Source of the DNA: Mercurialis annua
Taxonomy: Eukaryota > Streptophyta > Magnoliopsida > Malpighiales > Euphorbiaceae
DNA: 64,000 nucleotides
Direction of reading: 5' to 3'
NCBI RefSeq assembly: GCF_937616625.2
Contig: NC_065575.1
Location: 26,473,001 to 26,537,000, forward strand
In this document: piece after piece, positions 1-11,705 of the stretch
How positions within the stretch are numbered: the first letter of the stretch is position 1
How the letters are laid out: every line of letters begins with the position of its first letter
The notes under the pieces: model-generated
Told to the model about the DNA's origin: nothing
Databases searched by the model: none
The model's input: the letters and a program-made list of their open reading frames with translations, nothing else
Program-made: the position numbers and the translations under genes

Positions 1-992
1 CTGTCTCAAGTCTTTTTGACGCGTAGTTCCGATTACCTAAGCATGGTTAGGTTAAATTACGCAAAGAGTGCGGAAAACGTGATACTAGATTGGTATGTTG
101 TGTCTCAAGTCATTTTAACGCGCGTTCCGATATCCTAAGCATGGTTATTTTATATTAAAATGTGCGTTAAAAGTGACAGTAGATTAGTATGTCGCGTCTC
201 ATGTCTCTTTAACGCGTCGTTTCGATTACCTAATCATGGTTAGGTATATTATGCAAAGTGTGAGTGAAAAGTGACGCTAGATTAGTATGTCGTGTCTCAA
301 GTCTCTTTAACCTGTTGTTTCGAATACCATGCTTATGTCGCGTCCCAAGTCTCTCTAACGCGTCGTCCCGATTACCTAAGCATGGTTTGGTTATATGACG
401 CTAGATTACTATGTCGCGTCACAAGTTTCTTTAACGCGTAGTTAGGATTACCTAAGCGTGGTTAGGTTATATTACGCAAAGTGTGCGTGATAAGTGACGC
501 TAGAACAGTGTGTGGCGTCTCAAGTCTCTTTAACGCTCCGTTTCGATTACCATGCTTAAGTCGCATCACAAGTCTCTCTAATGCGTCGTTCCGATTACCT
601 AAGCATGGTTAGTTTATATTATGTAAAGTGTGCGTTAAAAGTGAAGCTAGATTACTATGTCGCGTCACAAGTCTCTTTAACGTATCGTTCCGATTGCCTA
701 AGCATGGTTAGGTTATATTACGCAAAGTGTGCCTGAAAAATGACGCTAGATTAGTATGTCGCATCTCAAGTCTTTGTAACGCGTCGTTTCGATTACCATG
801 TTTTTGCAGCGTCACAAGTCTCTCTAACACGTCGTTCCGATTATCTAATCATGGTTAGGTTATATTACGCAAAGTGTGCGTTAAAATTTACGGTAGAGAA
901 CTATGTCGCGTCACAAGTCACTTCAACGCGTTGTTCCGATTACCTAAGCATGGTTAGGTTATATTACGCAAAGTGTGCGGGAAAACTGACGC
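1..992 (+). repeat. Diverged older HOR copy
   Basis: The monomer order here follows that of 2064-3070. The variant monomer with AAGTCTTTTTGACGCG and AAAGAGTGCG at the window start recurs at 2064 and again at 4276, and the CTTAAGTCGCATCACAAG short monomer near 553 recurs near 2592 and 4806. The offset drifts between about 2060 and 2014 because of indels, and divergence is clearly higher than between the two units that follow. It is best read as an older, partly decayed copy of the same HOR, cut off by the window edge. Confidence 0.65.
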
Positions 993-3204
993 TAGATTAG
1001 TATGTTGCGTCTCAAGTCTCTTTAACGCGTTGTTCCATTTAACTAAGAGCATGTTTAAGTTATATTACGCAATGTGTGCGTGAAAAGTGACGGTAGATGA
1101 GTTTGTCGCGTCTCAAGTCTCTTTAACGCGTCCGTTTGATTACATAAGCATGGTTAGGTTACATTACGCAAAGTGTGCGTTAAAAGTGACGCTAGATTAG
1201 TATGTCGCGTCTCAACGCTCTTTAATGCGTCGTTTCGATTACCATGCATATGTCGCGTCACAAGTCTCTCTAACGCGTCGTTCCAATTACCTAAGCATTG
1301 TTAGGTTATATTACGTAAATTTTGCATGAAACGTGACGCTAGATTAGTATCTCGCATCTCAAGTATCTTTAACTCGTCGTTTCGATTACCATGCTTATGT
1401 TGCGCCACAAGTCTGTCTAATGCGTCGTTCCGATTACCTAAGCATGGTTTGGTTATATTACGCAAAGTGTGCATGAAAAGTGACGATAGTTTAGTATTTC
1501 GTGTCTAAAGTCTCTTTAACGCGTCGTTCCAATTACCTAAGCATGGTAAGGTTGGGTTATGCAAGGCTTGCGTAAGAAGTGACGATAGATTAGTATATCG
1601 CATCTCAAGTCTCTTTAACTCGTCGTTCCGATTACCTAACCATCGTTAGGTTATATTACTCAAAGTTTTCGTAAAACGAGACGATAGATTAGTATGTTGC
1701 GTCTCAAGTCTCTTTAACGCGTCGTATTGATTACTATACTTATGTCGCGTTACAAGTATCTGTAACACGTCGTTCGGAACACCTAAGCATGGTTAGGTTA
1801 TATTACAAAAGTGTGCATGAAAAGTGACGCTAGATTAGTATGTCACGTCTCATGTCTATTTAACGCGTCAGTCCGATTACCTATGAATGGTTAGATTAAA
1901 TTACGCAAAGTGTCCGTGAAAAATGACGCAAGATAGTATGTCGCGTCTAAAGTCTCTTTTAGGCGTCGTTGCATTACCATTCTTATGTCGCGTCACAAGT
2001 CTCTCTAACACATTATTCCAATTCAAAGTGTGCGAAAAAAGTGAAATAGATTAGTATGTCGCGTCTCAAGTCTTTTTGACGCGTCGTTCTGATTACCTAA
2101 GCATGGTTAGGTTAAGTTACCGCAAAGAGTGCGTAACAAGTGATGCTAGATTAGTATGTCGTGTCTCAAGTCTCTTTAATGCGTCGTTCCGATTACCTAA
2201 GCATGGTTAGGTTATATTACGCAAAGTGTGCATTAAAAGTGACAATAGTTAGTATGTCGTGTCTCAAGTCTTTTTAAAGCGTCGTTTTAATTACCTAAGC
2301 ATGGTTAGGTTATACAACGCAAAGTGTACGTGAAAAGTGACGCTAGATTAGTATGTGGCGTCTCAAGTCTCTTTAATGCGTTGTTCCGATTAACTAAGCA
2401 TGGTTAGCTTATATGACGCAAAGTTTGCGTGAAAAGTGACGCTAGATTAAACGTCGCGTCCCAAGTTTCATTAACGCGTCGTTCCGATTACCTAAGCGTG
2501 GTTAGGTTATATTACGGAAAGTGTGCGTGAAACGTGACTCTAGATTAGTATGTCGCGTCTCAATTCTCTTTAACGCGTCGTTTCGATTACCATGCTTAAG
2601 TCGCATCACAAGTCTCTCTAACGAGTCGTTCCGATTACCTAACCATGGTTAGTTTATATAATGGAAAGTGTGCGTTAAAAGTGAAGCTAGATTACTATGT
2701 CGCGTCACAAGTATCTTTAACGTATCGTTCCGTTATATTACACAAACGTGAAAAGTGACGCTAGATTAGTATGTCACATCTCAAGTCTCTGTAACGCGTC
2801 GTTTCGATATTTTATGCCTATGTCGCGTCACAAGTCTCTCTAACGCGTCGTTCCGATTACCTAATCATGGTTTAACTATTACGCAAAGTGTGCGTTAATT
2901 TTTTTGGTAAAGTACTATGTCGCGTCACAAGTAACTTCAACGCGTCGTTCCGATTACCTAAGCATGGTTAGGTTATATTACGCAAAGTGTGCGTGAAAAG
3001 TGACGCTAGATTAGTATGTTGCGTCTCAAGTCTCTTTAACGCGTTGTTCCAATTAACTAAGCACGGTTAGATTATATTACGCAAAGTGTGCGTGAAAAGT
3101 GACGGTAGATTAGTTTGTCGCGTCTCAAGTCTCTTGAACGCGTCATTTTGATTACATAAGCATGGTTAGATTATATTACGCAAAGTTTGCGTGAAAAGTG
3201 ACAC
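993..3204 (+). repeat. 2212-bp HOR, copy 1
   Basis: First of two direct, nearly identical 2212-bp units. The unit starts in TAGATTAGTATGTTGCGTC at 993, which recurs at 3205 and 5417. The rare variants TTTAACTAAGAGCATG, CCTAACCATCGTTAGG and the run AATTTTTTTGG are each found at the same relative place in copy 2. The unit equals about 22 long-monomer lengths, or close to 15 units of 147 bp. Confidence 0.9.
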
Positions 3205-5416
3205 TAGATTAGTATGTTGCGTCTCAAGTCTCTTTAACGCGTTGTTCCATTTAACTAAGAGCATGTTTAAGTTATATTACGCAATGTGTGCGTGAAAAGT
3301 GACGGTAGATGAGTTTGTCGCGTCTCAAGTCTCTTTAACGCGTCCGTTTGATTACATAAGCATGGTTAGGTTACATTACGAAAAGTGTGCGTTAAAAGTG
3401 ACGCTAGATTAGTATGTCGCGTCTCAACGCTCTTTAATGCGTCGTTTCGATTACCATGCATATGTCGCGTCACAAGTCTCTCTAACGCGTCGTTCCAATT
3501 ACCTAAGCATTGTTAGGTTATATTACGTAAATTTTGCATGAAACGTGACGCTAGATTAGTATCTCGCATCTCAAGTATCTTTAACTCGTCGTTTCGATTA
3601 CCATGCTTATGTTGCGCCACAAGTCTGTCTAATGCGTTGTTCCGATTACCTAAGCATGGTTTGGTTATATTACGCAAAGTGTGCATGAAAAGTGACGATA
3701 GTTTAGTATTTCGTGTCTAAAGTCTCTTTAACGCGTCGTTCCAATTACCTAAGCATGGTAAGGGTGGGTTATGCAAGGCTTGCATAAGAAGTGACGATAG
3801 ATTAGTATATCGCATCTCAAGTCTCTTTAACTCGTCGTTCCGATTACCTAACCATCGTTAGGTTATATTACTCAAAGTTTTCGTAAAACGAGACGATAGA
3901 TTAGTATGTTGCGTCTCAAGTCTCTTTAACACGTCGTATTGATTACTATACTTATGTCGCGTTACAAGTATCTGTAACACGTCGTTCGGAACACCTAAGC
4001 ATGGTTAGGTTATATTACAAAAGTGTGCATGAAAAGTGACGCTAGATTAGTATGTCATGTCTCATGTCTATTTAACGCGTCAGTCCGATTACCTATGCAT
4101 GGTTAGATTAAATTACGCAAAGTGTCCGTGAAAAATGACGCAAGATAGTATGTCGCGTCTAAAGTCTCTTTTAGGCGTCGTTGCATTACCATTCTTATGT
4201 CGCGTCACAAGTCTCTCTAACACATTATTCCAATTCAAAGTGTGCGAAAAAAGTGAAATAGATTAGTATGTCGCGTCTCAAGTCTTTTTGACGCGTCGTT
4301 CTGATTACCTAAGCATGGTTAGGTTAAGTTACCGCAAAGAGTGCGTAACAAGTGATGCTAGATTAGTATGTCGTGTCTCAAGTCTCTTTAATGCGTCGTT
4401 CTGATTACCTAAGCATGGTTAGGTTATATTACGCAAAGTGTGCATTAAAAGTGACAATAGTTAGTATGTCGTGTCTCAAGTCTTTTTAAAGCGTCGTTTT
4501 AATTACCTAAGCATGGTTAGGTTATACAACGCAAAGTGTACGTGAAAAGTGACGCTAGATTAGTATGTGGCGTCTCAAGTCTCTTTAATGCGTTGTTCCG
4601 ATTAACTAAGCATGGTTAGCTTATATGACGCAAAGTTTGCGTGAAAAGTGACGCTAGATTAAACGCCGCGTCCCAAGTTTCATTAACGCGTCGTTCCGAT
4701 TACCTAAGCGTGGTTAGGTTATATTACGGAAAGTGTGCGTGAAACGTGACTCTAGATTAGTATGTCGCGTCTCAATTCTCTTTAACGCGTCGTTTCGATT
4801 ACCATGCTTAAGTCGCATCACAAGTCTCTCTAACGAGTCGTTCCGATTACCTAACCATGGTTAGTTTATATAATGGAAAGTGTGCGTTAAAAGTGAAGCT
4901 AGATTACTATGTCGCATCACAAGTATCTTTAACGTATCGTTCCGTTATATTACACAAACGTGAAAAGTGACGCTAGATTAGTATGTCACATCTCAAGTCT
5001 CTGTAACGCGTCGTTTCGATATTTTATGCCTATGTCGCGTCACAAGTCTCTCTAACGCGTCGTTCCGATTACCTAATCATGGTTTAACTATTACGCAAAG
5101 TGTGCGTTAATTTTTTTGGTAGAGTACTATGTCGCGTCACAAGTAACTTCAACGCGTCGTTCCGATTACCTAAGCATGGTTAGGTTATATTACGCAAAGT
5201 GTGCGTGAAAAGTGACGCTAGATTAGTATGTTGCGTCTCAAGTCTCTTTAACGCGTTGTTCCAATTAACTAAGCACGGTTAGATTATATTACGCAAAGTG
5301 TGCGTGAAAAGTGACGGTAGATTAGTTTGTCGCTTCTCAAGTCTCTTGAACGCGTCATTTTGATTACATAAGCATGGTTAGATTATATTACGCAAAGTTT
5401 GCGTGAAAAGTGACAC
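3205..5416 (+). repeat. 2212-bp HOR, copy 2
   Basis: Direct repeat of 993-3204 with only scattered substitutions (for example a GTTGGGTT to GGTGGGTT change near 3763). Its right edge at 5417 again lies in TAGATTAGTATGTTGCGTC, so the duplication boundaries sit in equivalent positions of two different monomers. That is what unequal crossing-over between misaligned monomers would leave. Confidence 0.9.
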
Positions 5417-6493
5417 TAGATTAGTATGTTGCGTCTCAACTCTCTTTAACGCGTCGTTTCGATTACCATGCTTATGTCGCATCACAAGTCTCTCTAACGC
5501 GTCGTTCCAATTACCTAAGCATTGTTAGGTATATTACGCAAAGTGTGCGTGAAAAGTGACGCTAGATTAGTATGTCGCGTCTCAAGTCTCTTTAACGCGT
5601 CGTTCCAATTACCTAAGCATGGTTAGGTTAAGTTACGCAAAGCTTGCATAAGAAGTGACAATAGCTTAGTATGTCGCGTCTCAAGTCTCTTTAACTCGTC
5701 GTTCCGATTACCTAAGCATCGTTAGGTTATATTACGCAAAGTGTGCGTAAATAGTGACGGTAGATTACTATGCCGCATCTCAAGTCTCTTTAACGAGTCG
5801 TTTTTATTACTAAGCATATATCGCGTCACAAGTCTCTTTAACGCGTCGTTCCGAACACCTATGCATTGTTAGGTTATATTACACAAAGTGTGCGTGAAAA
5901 GTGACGCTAGATTAGTATGTCGCGTCTCATGTCTCTTTAACGCGTCCGTCCGATTACCTATGCATGGTTAAATTAAATTACGCAAAGTGTCCGTGACAAA
6001 TGACTCTAGATTAGTATGTCATGTCTAAAGTTTCTTTAAGGTGTCGTTTCATTACCATTCTTATGTCGCGTCAAGAGTCTCTCTAACGCATCGTTCCAAT
6101 TACCTAAGCATGGTTAGTTTACATTACTGATAGTGTGCGAGAAAAGTAAAATAGATTAGTATGTCGCGTCAAGTATTTTTGACGCGTCGTTCTAATTACC
6201 TAAGCATGGTTAGGTTAAATTACGCAAAGAGTGCGTAAAAAGTGATGCTAGATTAGTATGTCGTGTCTCAAGTCTCTTTCATGTTTCGTTCTGATTACCT
6301 AAGCATGGTTAGGTGATATTACGCAAAGTGTGCGTTATAAGTGACAATAGATTATTAGTATGTCGCGTCTCAAGTCTTTTTAACGCGTCGTTTCGATTAC
6401 CTAAGCATGGTTAGGTTATATTACGCAAAGTGTGCGTGAAAAGCGACGCTAGAATAGTATGTTGCGTCTCAGATCTCTTTAACGCGTTGTTCC
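5417..6493 (+). repeat. Diverged HOR copy downstream of the 2212-bp pair
   Basis: The monomer order follows 1220-2200 and 3430-4400 but with many more differences. Shared markers are the AAGCTTGCATAAGAAGTGAC monomer near 5641, the CCGAACACCTATGC monomer near 5850, and the AAGAGTGCGTAAAAAGTGAT monomer near 6227. It shows that the 2.0-2.2 kb order is older than the recent tandem duplication at 993-5416. Confidence 0.6.
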
Positions 6494-9026
6494 GATTACC
6501 TAAGCCTGGTTAGCTTATATTACGTAAAGTGTGCGTGAAAAGTGACGCTAGATTAGTATGTCATCTCACAAGTCTCTTTATCGCATCGTTCCAATTATCT
6601 AAGCATGGTTAGGTTATATTACGCAAAGTGTGCGTGAAAAGTGACGCTAGATTAGTATGTCGCGTCTCATCTCTCTTTAACGCGTCGTTTCGATTACCAT
6701 GCTTATGTCGTGTCACGAGGCTCTCTAACGCGTCGTTCCGATTACCTAAGCATAGTTAGGTTATATAATGGAAAGTGTGCGTTAAAAGTGAAGCTAGATT
6801 ACTATGTCGCGTCATAAGTCTCTTTAATGCGTCGTTCCAATTACCAAAGGATGGTTAGGTTATATTACGCAAAGCGTGCGTGAAAAGTTACTCTATATTA
6901 GTATGTCGTGTCACAAGTCTCTCTAACGCGTTGTTCCGATTACCTTAGCATGGTTAGGTTATATTACGCAAAGTTTGCGTGAAAAGTGACGATAGATTAG
7001 TATGTCGCGTGTCAAGTCTCTTTAACGCGTTGTTCCGATTGATTAAGTATGGTTAGGTTATATTACGCAAAATGTGCGTGAAAAGTGACTCTAGATTAGT
7101 ATGTCACATCTCAAGTCTCTCTTTAACGCGTCGTTTCGATTACCTAAGCATGGTTTGGTTATATTATGCAAAGTGTGCGTGAAAAGTGATGGTAGATTAG
7201 TATTTCGTGTCTCAAGTCTCTTTAACGCGTTGTTTCAATAACCATGCTTATTTCGCGTCACAAGTCTCACTAACGCGTCGTTTCGATTACCATGCTCATG
7301 TCGCCTCACAATTCTGTTTAGCGCACTGTTTCGATTACCTAAGCATGGTTAGGTTATATTACGAAAAACGTGCGTGAAAAGTGACGCTAGATTAGTATGT
7401 CGCATCTTTAGTCTCACTAACTCTTCGTTTCGATTACCTAAGCATGGTTAGGTTATATTACGCAAAGTGATGCTAGATTAGTATATTGCGTCTCAAGTCT
7501 CTTTAACGCGTCGTTTCAATTACCATTCTTATTTCGCGTCACAAGTCTCACTAACCCGTCGTTCCGATTACCTAAGCATGGTTAGATTATCTAACGCAAA
7601 GTGTGCGTGAAAAGTAACGTTAGATTAGTATGTCGCAACACGTCGTTTTGATTACCATGCATGTGTCGAGTCACACGTCTCTCTAACGCGTCGTTCCGAT
7701 TACCTAAGCGTTAGGTTATACTACGGAAAGTGTGAGTTAAAAGTGACGCTAGATTACTATGTCGTGTCACAAGTCTCTTTAACGCGTCGTTCGGATTACC
7801 TAAATATGGTTAGGTTAAATTACGTAAAGTCTACGTGAAAAGTGACGCTAGATTAGTATCTTGCGTCTCAAGTCTCTTTAACGAGTCACAAGTCTCTCTA
7901 ACGCGTCTTTTTGATTACCTAAGCGTTAGGTTATATTACGAAAAGTAAGTTAAAAGTGACGCTAGATTACTATGTCGCATCACAAGTCTCTTTAACGCGT
8001 CGTTCCGATTATCTAAGCATGAGTGTACGTAAAAGCTGACGTTAGATAGTATGTCGCGTCACAAGTATCTTTAACCCGTCGTTCAGATTACCTAAGCATA
8101 GTTAGGTTATATTACGCAAAGTGTGCTTGAAAAGTGACGCTAGATTAGTATGTCCCGTCACAAGTCTCTTTAACTTGTTGTTCCGATTACCTAATCATGG
8201 TTTGGTTATATTACGCAAAGTGTGCGTGAAAAGTGACGCTAGATTAGCATGTAGCGTCACTAGTATCTTTAACTTGTCGTTCTGATTACCTAAGTCTAGT
8301 TAGGTTATATTACGCAAAATGTGTGGGAAATGTGACGCTAGATTCATATGTCGCGTTACAAGTCTTTTAACTCGTTGTTCCGATTACCTAAGCATGGTTA
8401 GGTTATATTACGCAAACGGTGCGTGAAAAGTGATGCTAGATTAGTATCTCGCGTCTCAAGTCTCTTTAACGCGTCGGTCCGATTACTTCAGCATAGTTAG
8501 GTTATATTACGCAAAGTGTGCGTGAAAGTTAACGCTAGATTAGTATGTCGCGTCACAAGTCTCTCTAACTTGTTGTTTCGATTACCTAAGCATGGTTAGA
8601 TTATATAGTACGCAAAGTGTGCGTGAAAAGTGACGCTAGATGAGTATGTCGCGTCTCAAGTATCTCTAACGCGTCGTTCCGATTACCTAAGCATGTTTAG
8701 GTTATATTATGCAATGTGTGCATGAAAAGTGACGCTAGATTAGTATGATGTGTCTCAAGTCTCTCTATTGCGTCGTTCCGATTATATTACGCAAAGTGTG
8801 CGTGAAAAATGACGCTAGATTAGTATGTCACGTGTCAACTCTCTTTAACGCGTCGTTTTGATTACCTAAGCCTGGTTAGCTTATATTACGCAAAGTGTGC
8901 GTGAAAAGTGACGCTAGATTAGTATGTCATCTCACAAGTCTCTTTATCGCATCGTTCCAATTATCTAAGCATGGTTAGGTTATATTACGCAAAGTGTGCG
9001 TGAAAAGTGACGCTAGATTAGTATAT
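6494..9026 (+). repeat. Possible ~2366-bp HOR with partial second copy
   Basis: The stretch 6494-6660 is repeated almost perfectly at 8860-9026, 2366 bp downstream, against much greater divergence of neighbouring monomers. Both carry CTAAGCCTGGTTAGC, GTATGTCATCTCACAAG and TTATCGCATCGTTCC. Upstream of each the sequences differ, so a breakpoint lies at about 6494/8860. The second copy is cut short by the orientation switch at about 9056, so only one full unit plus ~167 bp can be seen. Confidence 0.6.
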
Positions 9027-9045
9027 CGCGTTTCAAGTCTCTATA

Positions 9046-9076
9046 ACGCGTCGTTTCGATAATCAAAACGACGCGT
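9046..9076. repeat. Orientation switch 1 (forward to reverse), inverted arms
   Basis: ACGCGTCGTTT at 9046-9056 is followed after nine bases (CGATAATCA) by its exact reverse complement AAACGACGCGT at 9066-9076. Left of it all monomers read forward, right of it all read reverse. The arms are simply the monomer end that carries ACGCGT, so this is two arrays joined through the same monomer end in opposite orientation. Confidence 0.9.
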
Positions 9077-11705
9077 AAAAGAGAGTTTAGACGCGACATA
9101 CTAATCTAGCGTCACCTTTAACGTACACTTTGTGTAATATAACCTAACCATTCTCAGGTAATCAGAAAGACACTTTAGAGAGAATTGTGATATGACATAA
9201 GCATGGTAATCGAAACGACGCGTTAAATAGACTTGAGACGCGACATACTAATCTAGCGTCACCTTTCACGCACACATTGCATAATATAGACTAAACATGC
9301 TTAGGTAATCAGAACGACGCGGTAGAGAGACTTGGGACGCGATATACTAATCTAGCGTCAGTTTTCACACACACTATGCGTAATATAACCAAACCATGCT
9401 TAGGCAATGCGAACCACGCGTTACAGAGACTTCAGACGCGACATACTAATCTAGCGTAAATTTTCACACACACTTTGTGTAATATAACCTAACCATGCTT
9501 AGATAATTGGAAAGATGCGATAAAGAGACTTGTGACATGACATACTAATCTAGCGTCACTTTTCACGCACACTTTGCGTAATATAACCTGACCATGCTTA
9601 GGTAATCGGAACAACGTGTTAAAGAGACTGGTGATGCGACATACTAATTTAGCTTCACTTTTCACGCACACTTTGCGTAATATAACCTAACCATGCTTAG
9701 GTAATCCGAACGACGCGTTAAAGACACTTGAGAAGCGACATACTAATCTAGCGTTACTTTGCACACACACTTTGCTTAATATAAACCTAACCATGCTTAG
9801 GTAATCGGAACGACGCGTTTGAGAGACTTGTGAGGCGACATAAGCATGGTAATCGAAAATGATGCATTAAAGAGACTTGAGACGCGACATACAAATTGAG
9901 CGTCACTTTTCAAGCACACTTTGCGTAGTAAAACCTAATCATGCTTAGGTAATCGGACTGACACGTTAAAGAGACTTGAGACGCGACATACTAATCTAGC
10001 GTCACTTTTCACGCACACTTGCGTAATATAACCTAACAATGCTCAGGTAATCGGAACAACGTGTTAAAGAGACTGGTTACACGACATACTAATCTAGCTT
10101 CACTTTTTATGCACACTTTGCGTAAAATAACCTAACCATACTTAGGTAATCTGAACGACGCGTTAAAGAGACTTGAGACGCGACATACTAATCTAACGTT
10201 ACTTTGCAAGCACACTTTGCGTAATATAACCTAACCATGCCTAGGTAATCGGAACGACGCGTTTGAGAGACTTGTGACGCGACATAAGCATGGTAATAAA
10301 AACGATGCATTAAAGAGACTTGAGACGCGACATACAAATCGAGTATCACTTTTCATGCACACTTTGCGTAATATAACCTAACCATGCTTAGGTAATCGGA
10401 TCGACTCGTTAAAGAGACTTGTGATGGGACATACTAATCTAGCGTCACTTTTAACGCACACTTCGCGTAATATAACCTAACCATTCTTAAGTAATCAGAA
10501 CGACGCGTTAGAGAGAATTGTGACCCGACATAAGCATGGTAATCGAAACGACGTGTTAAAGAGACTTGAGACGCGACATACTAATCTAGCATCACTTTTC
10601 ACGCATACATTGCATAATATAGCCTAACCATGCTTAGGTAATCGGAACGACGCGTTAGAGAGACTTGTGATGCGACATAAACATGGTAATCGAAACGACG
10701 CATTATAGAGACTAGAGTTGCGACATACTAATCTAACATCATGTTTCAAGCACACTTTGTGTAATATAACCTAACCATACTTAGGTAATCGGAACGACGC
10801 GTAAAAGAGACTTATGATGCGACATAGTAATCTAGCATCACTTTTAACGCACACTTTCCTTAATATAACCTAACCATGCTTAGGTAATCGGAACGACGCG
10901 CTTGAGTGACTTAAGACGCGACGTACTAATCTAGCGTTACTTTTCACGCAGATTTTGCGTAATATAACCTAACCATGCTTAGGTATTTAGAACGACGCGT
11001 TAAAGAGACTGGAGACGCGACATACTAATAAAGCGTCACTTTTCACGCACACTTTGGGTAATATAATCATACTTAGGTAATCGGAACGACGCGTTAGAGA
11101 GACTTGTGACGCGACATAAGCATGGTAATTGAAACGAAGCGTTAAAGAGACTTGAGACGCGACATTATAATCTAGCATCACTTTTCACGGACACTTACCA
11201 TGCTTAGGTAATCTGAACGACACGTTAAAGAGATTTGTGACACGACATACTAATCTAGCGTCACTTTCCACCCACACTTTTCGTAATATAACCTAACGAT
11301 GCTTAGGTAATCGGAACGACGCGTTAAAAATACTTGTGACTCGACATACTAATTTAGAGTCACTTTTCATGCACACTTTGCGTAATATAACCTAACCATG
11401 CTTAGATAATTGGAACGATGCGATAAAGAGACTTGTGACATGACCTACTAATCTAGCGTCACTTTTCACGCACACTTTGCGTAATATAACCTAACCATGC
11501 TTAGGTAATTAAAATGACGCGTTAAAGAGAGTCGAGACGCGACATACTAATCCAGCGTCATTTTGCACGCACACTTTGCGTAATATAACCAAACCATGCT
11601 TAGGTAATTGGAACGACGCAATAGAGAGACTTATGACGCGACATAAGCATTGTAATCGAAACGACGCGTTAAATAGACTTGAGACGCAACATACTAATCT
11701 AGCGT

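Larger units (their letters stand above)
1..9056 (+). repeat. Satellite block A, forward orientation
   Basis: Uninterrupted tandem satellite with no gene. The long monomer is about 99 bp and carries, in order, CCTAAGCATGGTTAGG, ACGCAAAGTGTGCGT, GACGCTAGATTAGTATG, GTCGCGTCTCAAGTCTC and AACGCGTCGTT. A short form of about 48 bp (GATTACCATGCTTATGTCGC, then the same CACAAGTCTC...AACGCGTCGTT end) is interspersed irregularly. Monomers differ by roughly 5-25% by eye. All copies here read in the same direction up to about 9056, where orientation flips. I see no insertion in this block. Confidence 0.95.

Noticed and set aside
1..9056. CRISPR-like array
   Set aside because: The whole period repeats with divergence throughout; there are no constant repeats separated by unique spacers, and the element is plant-type.
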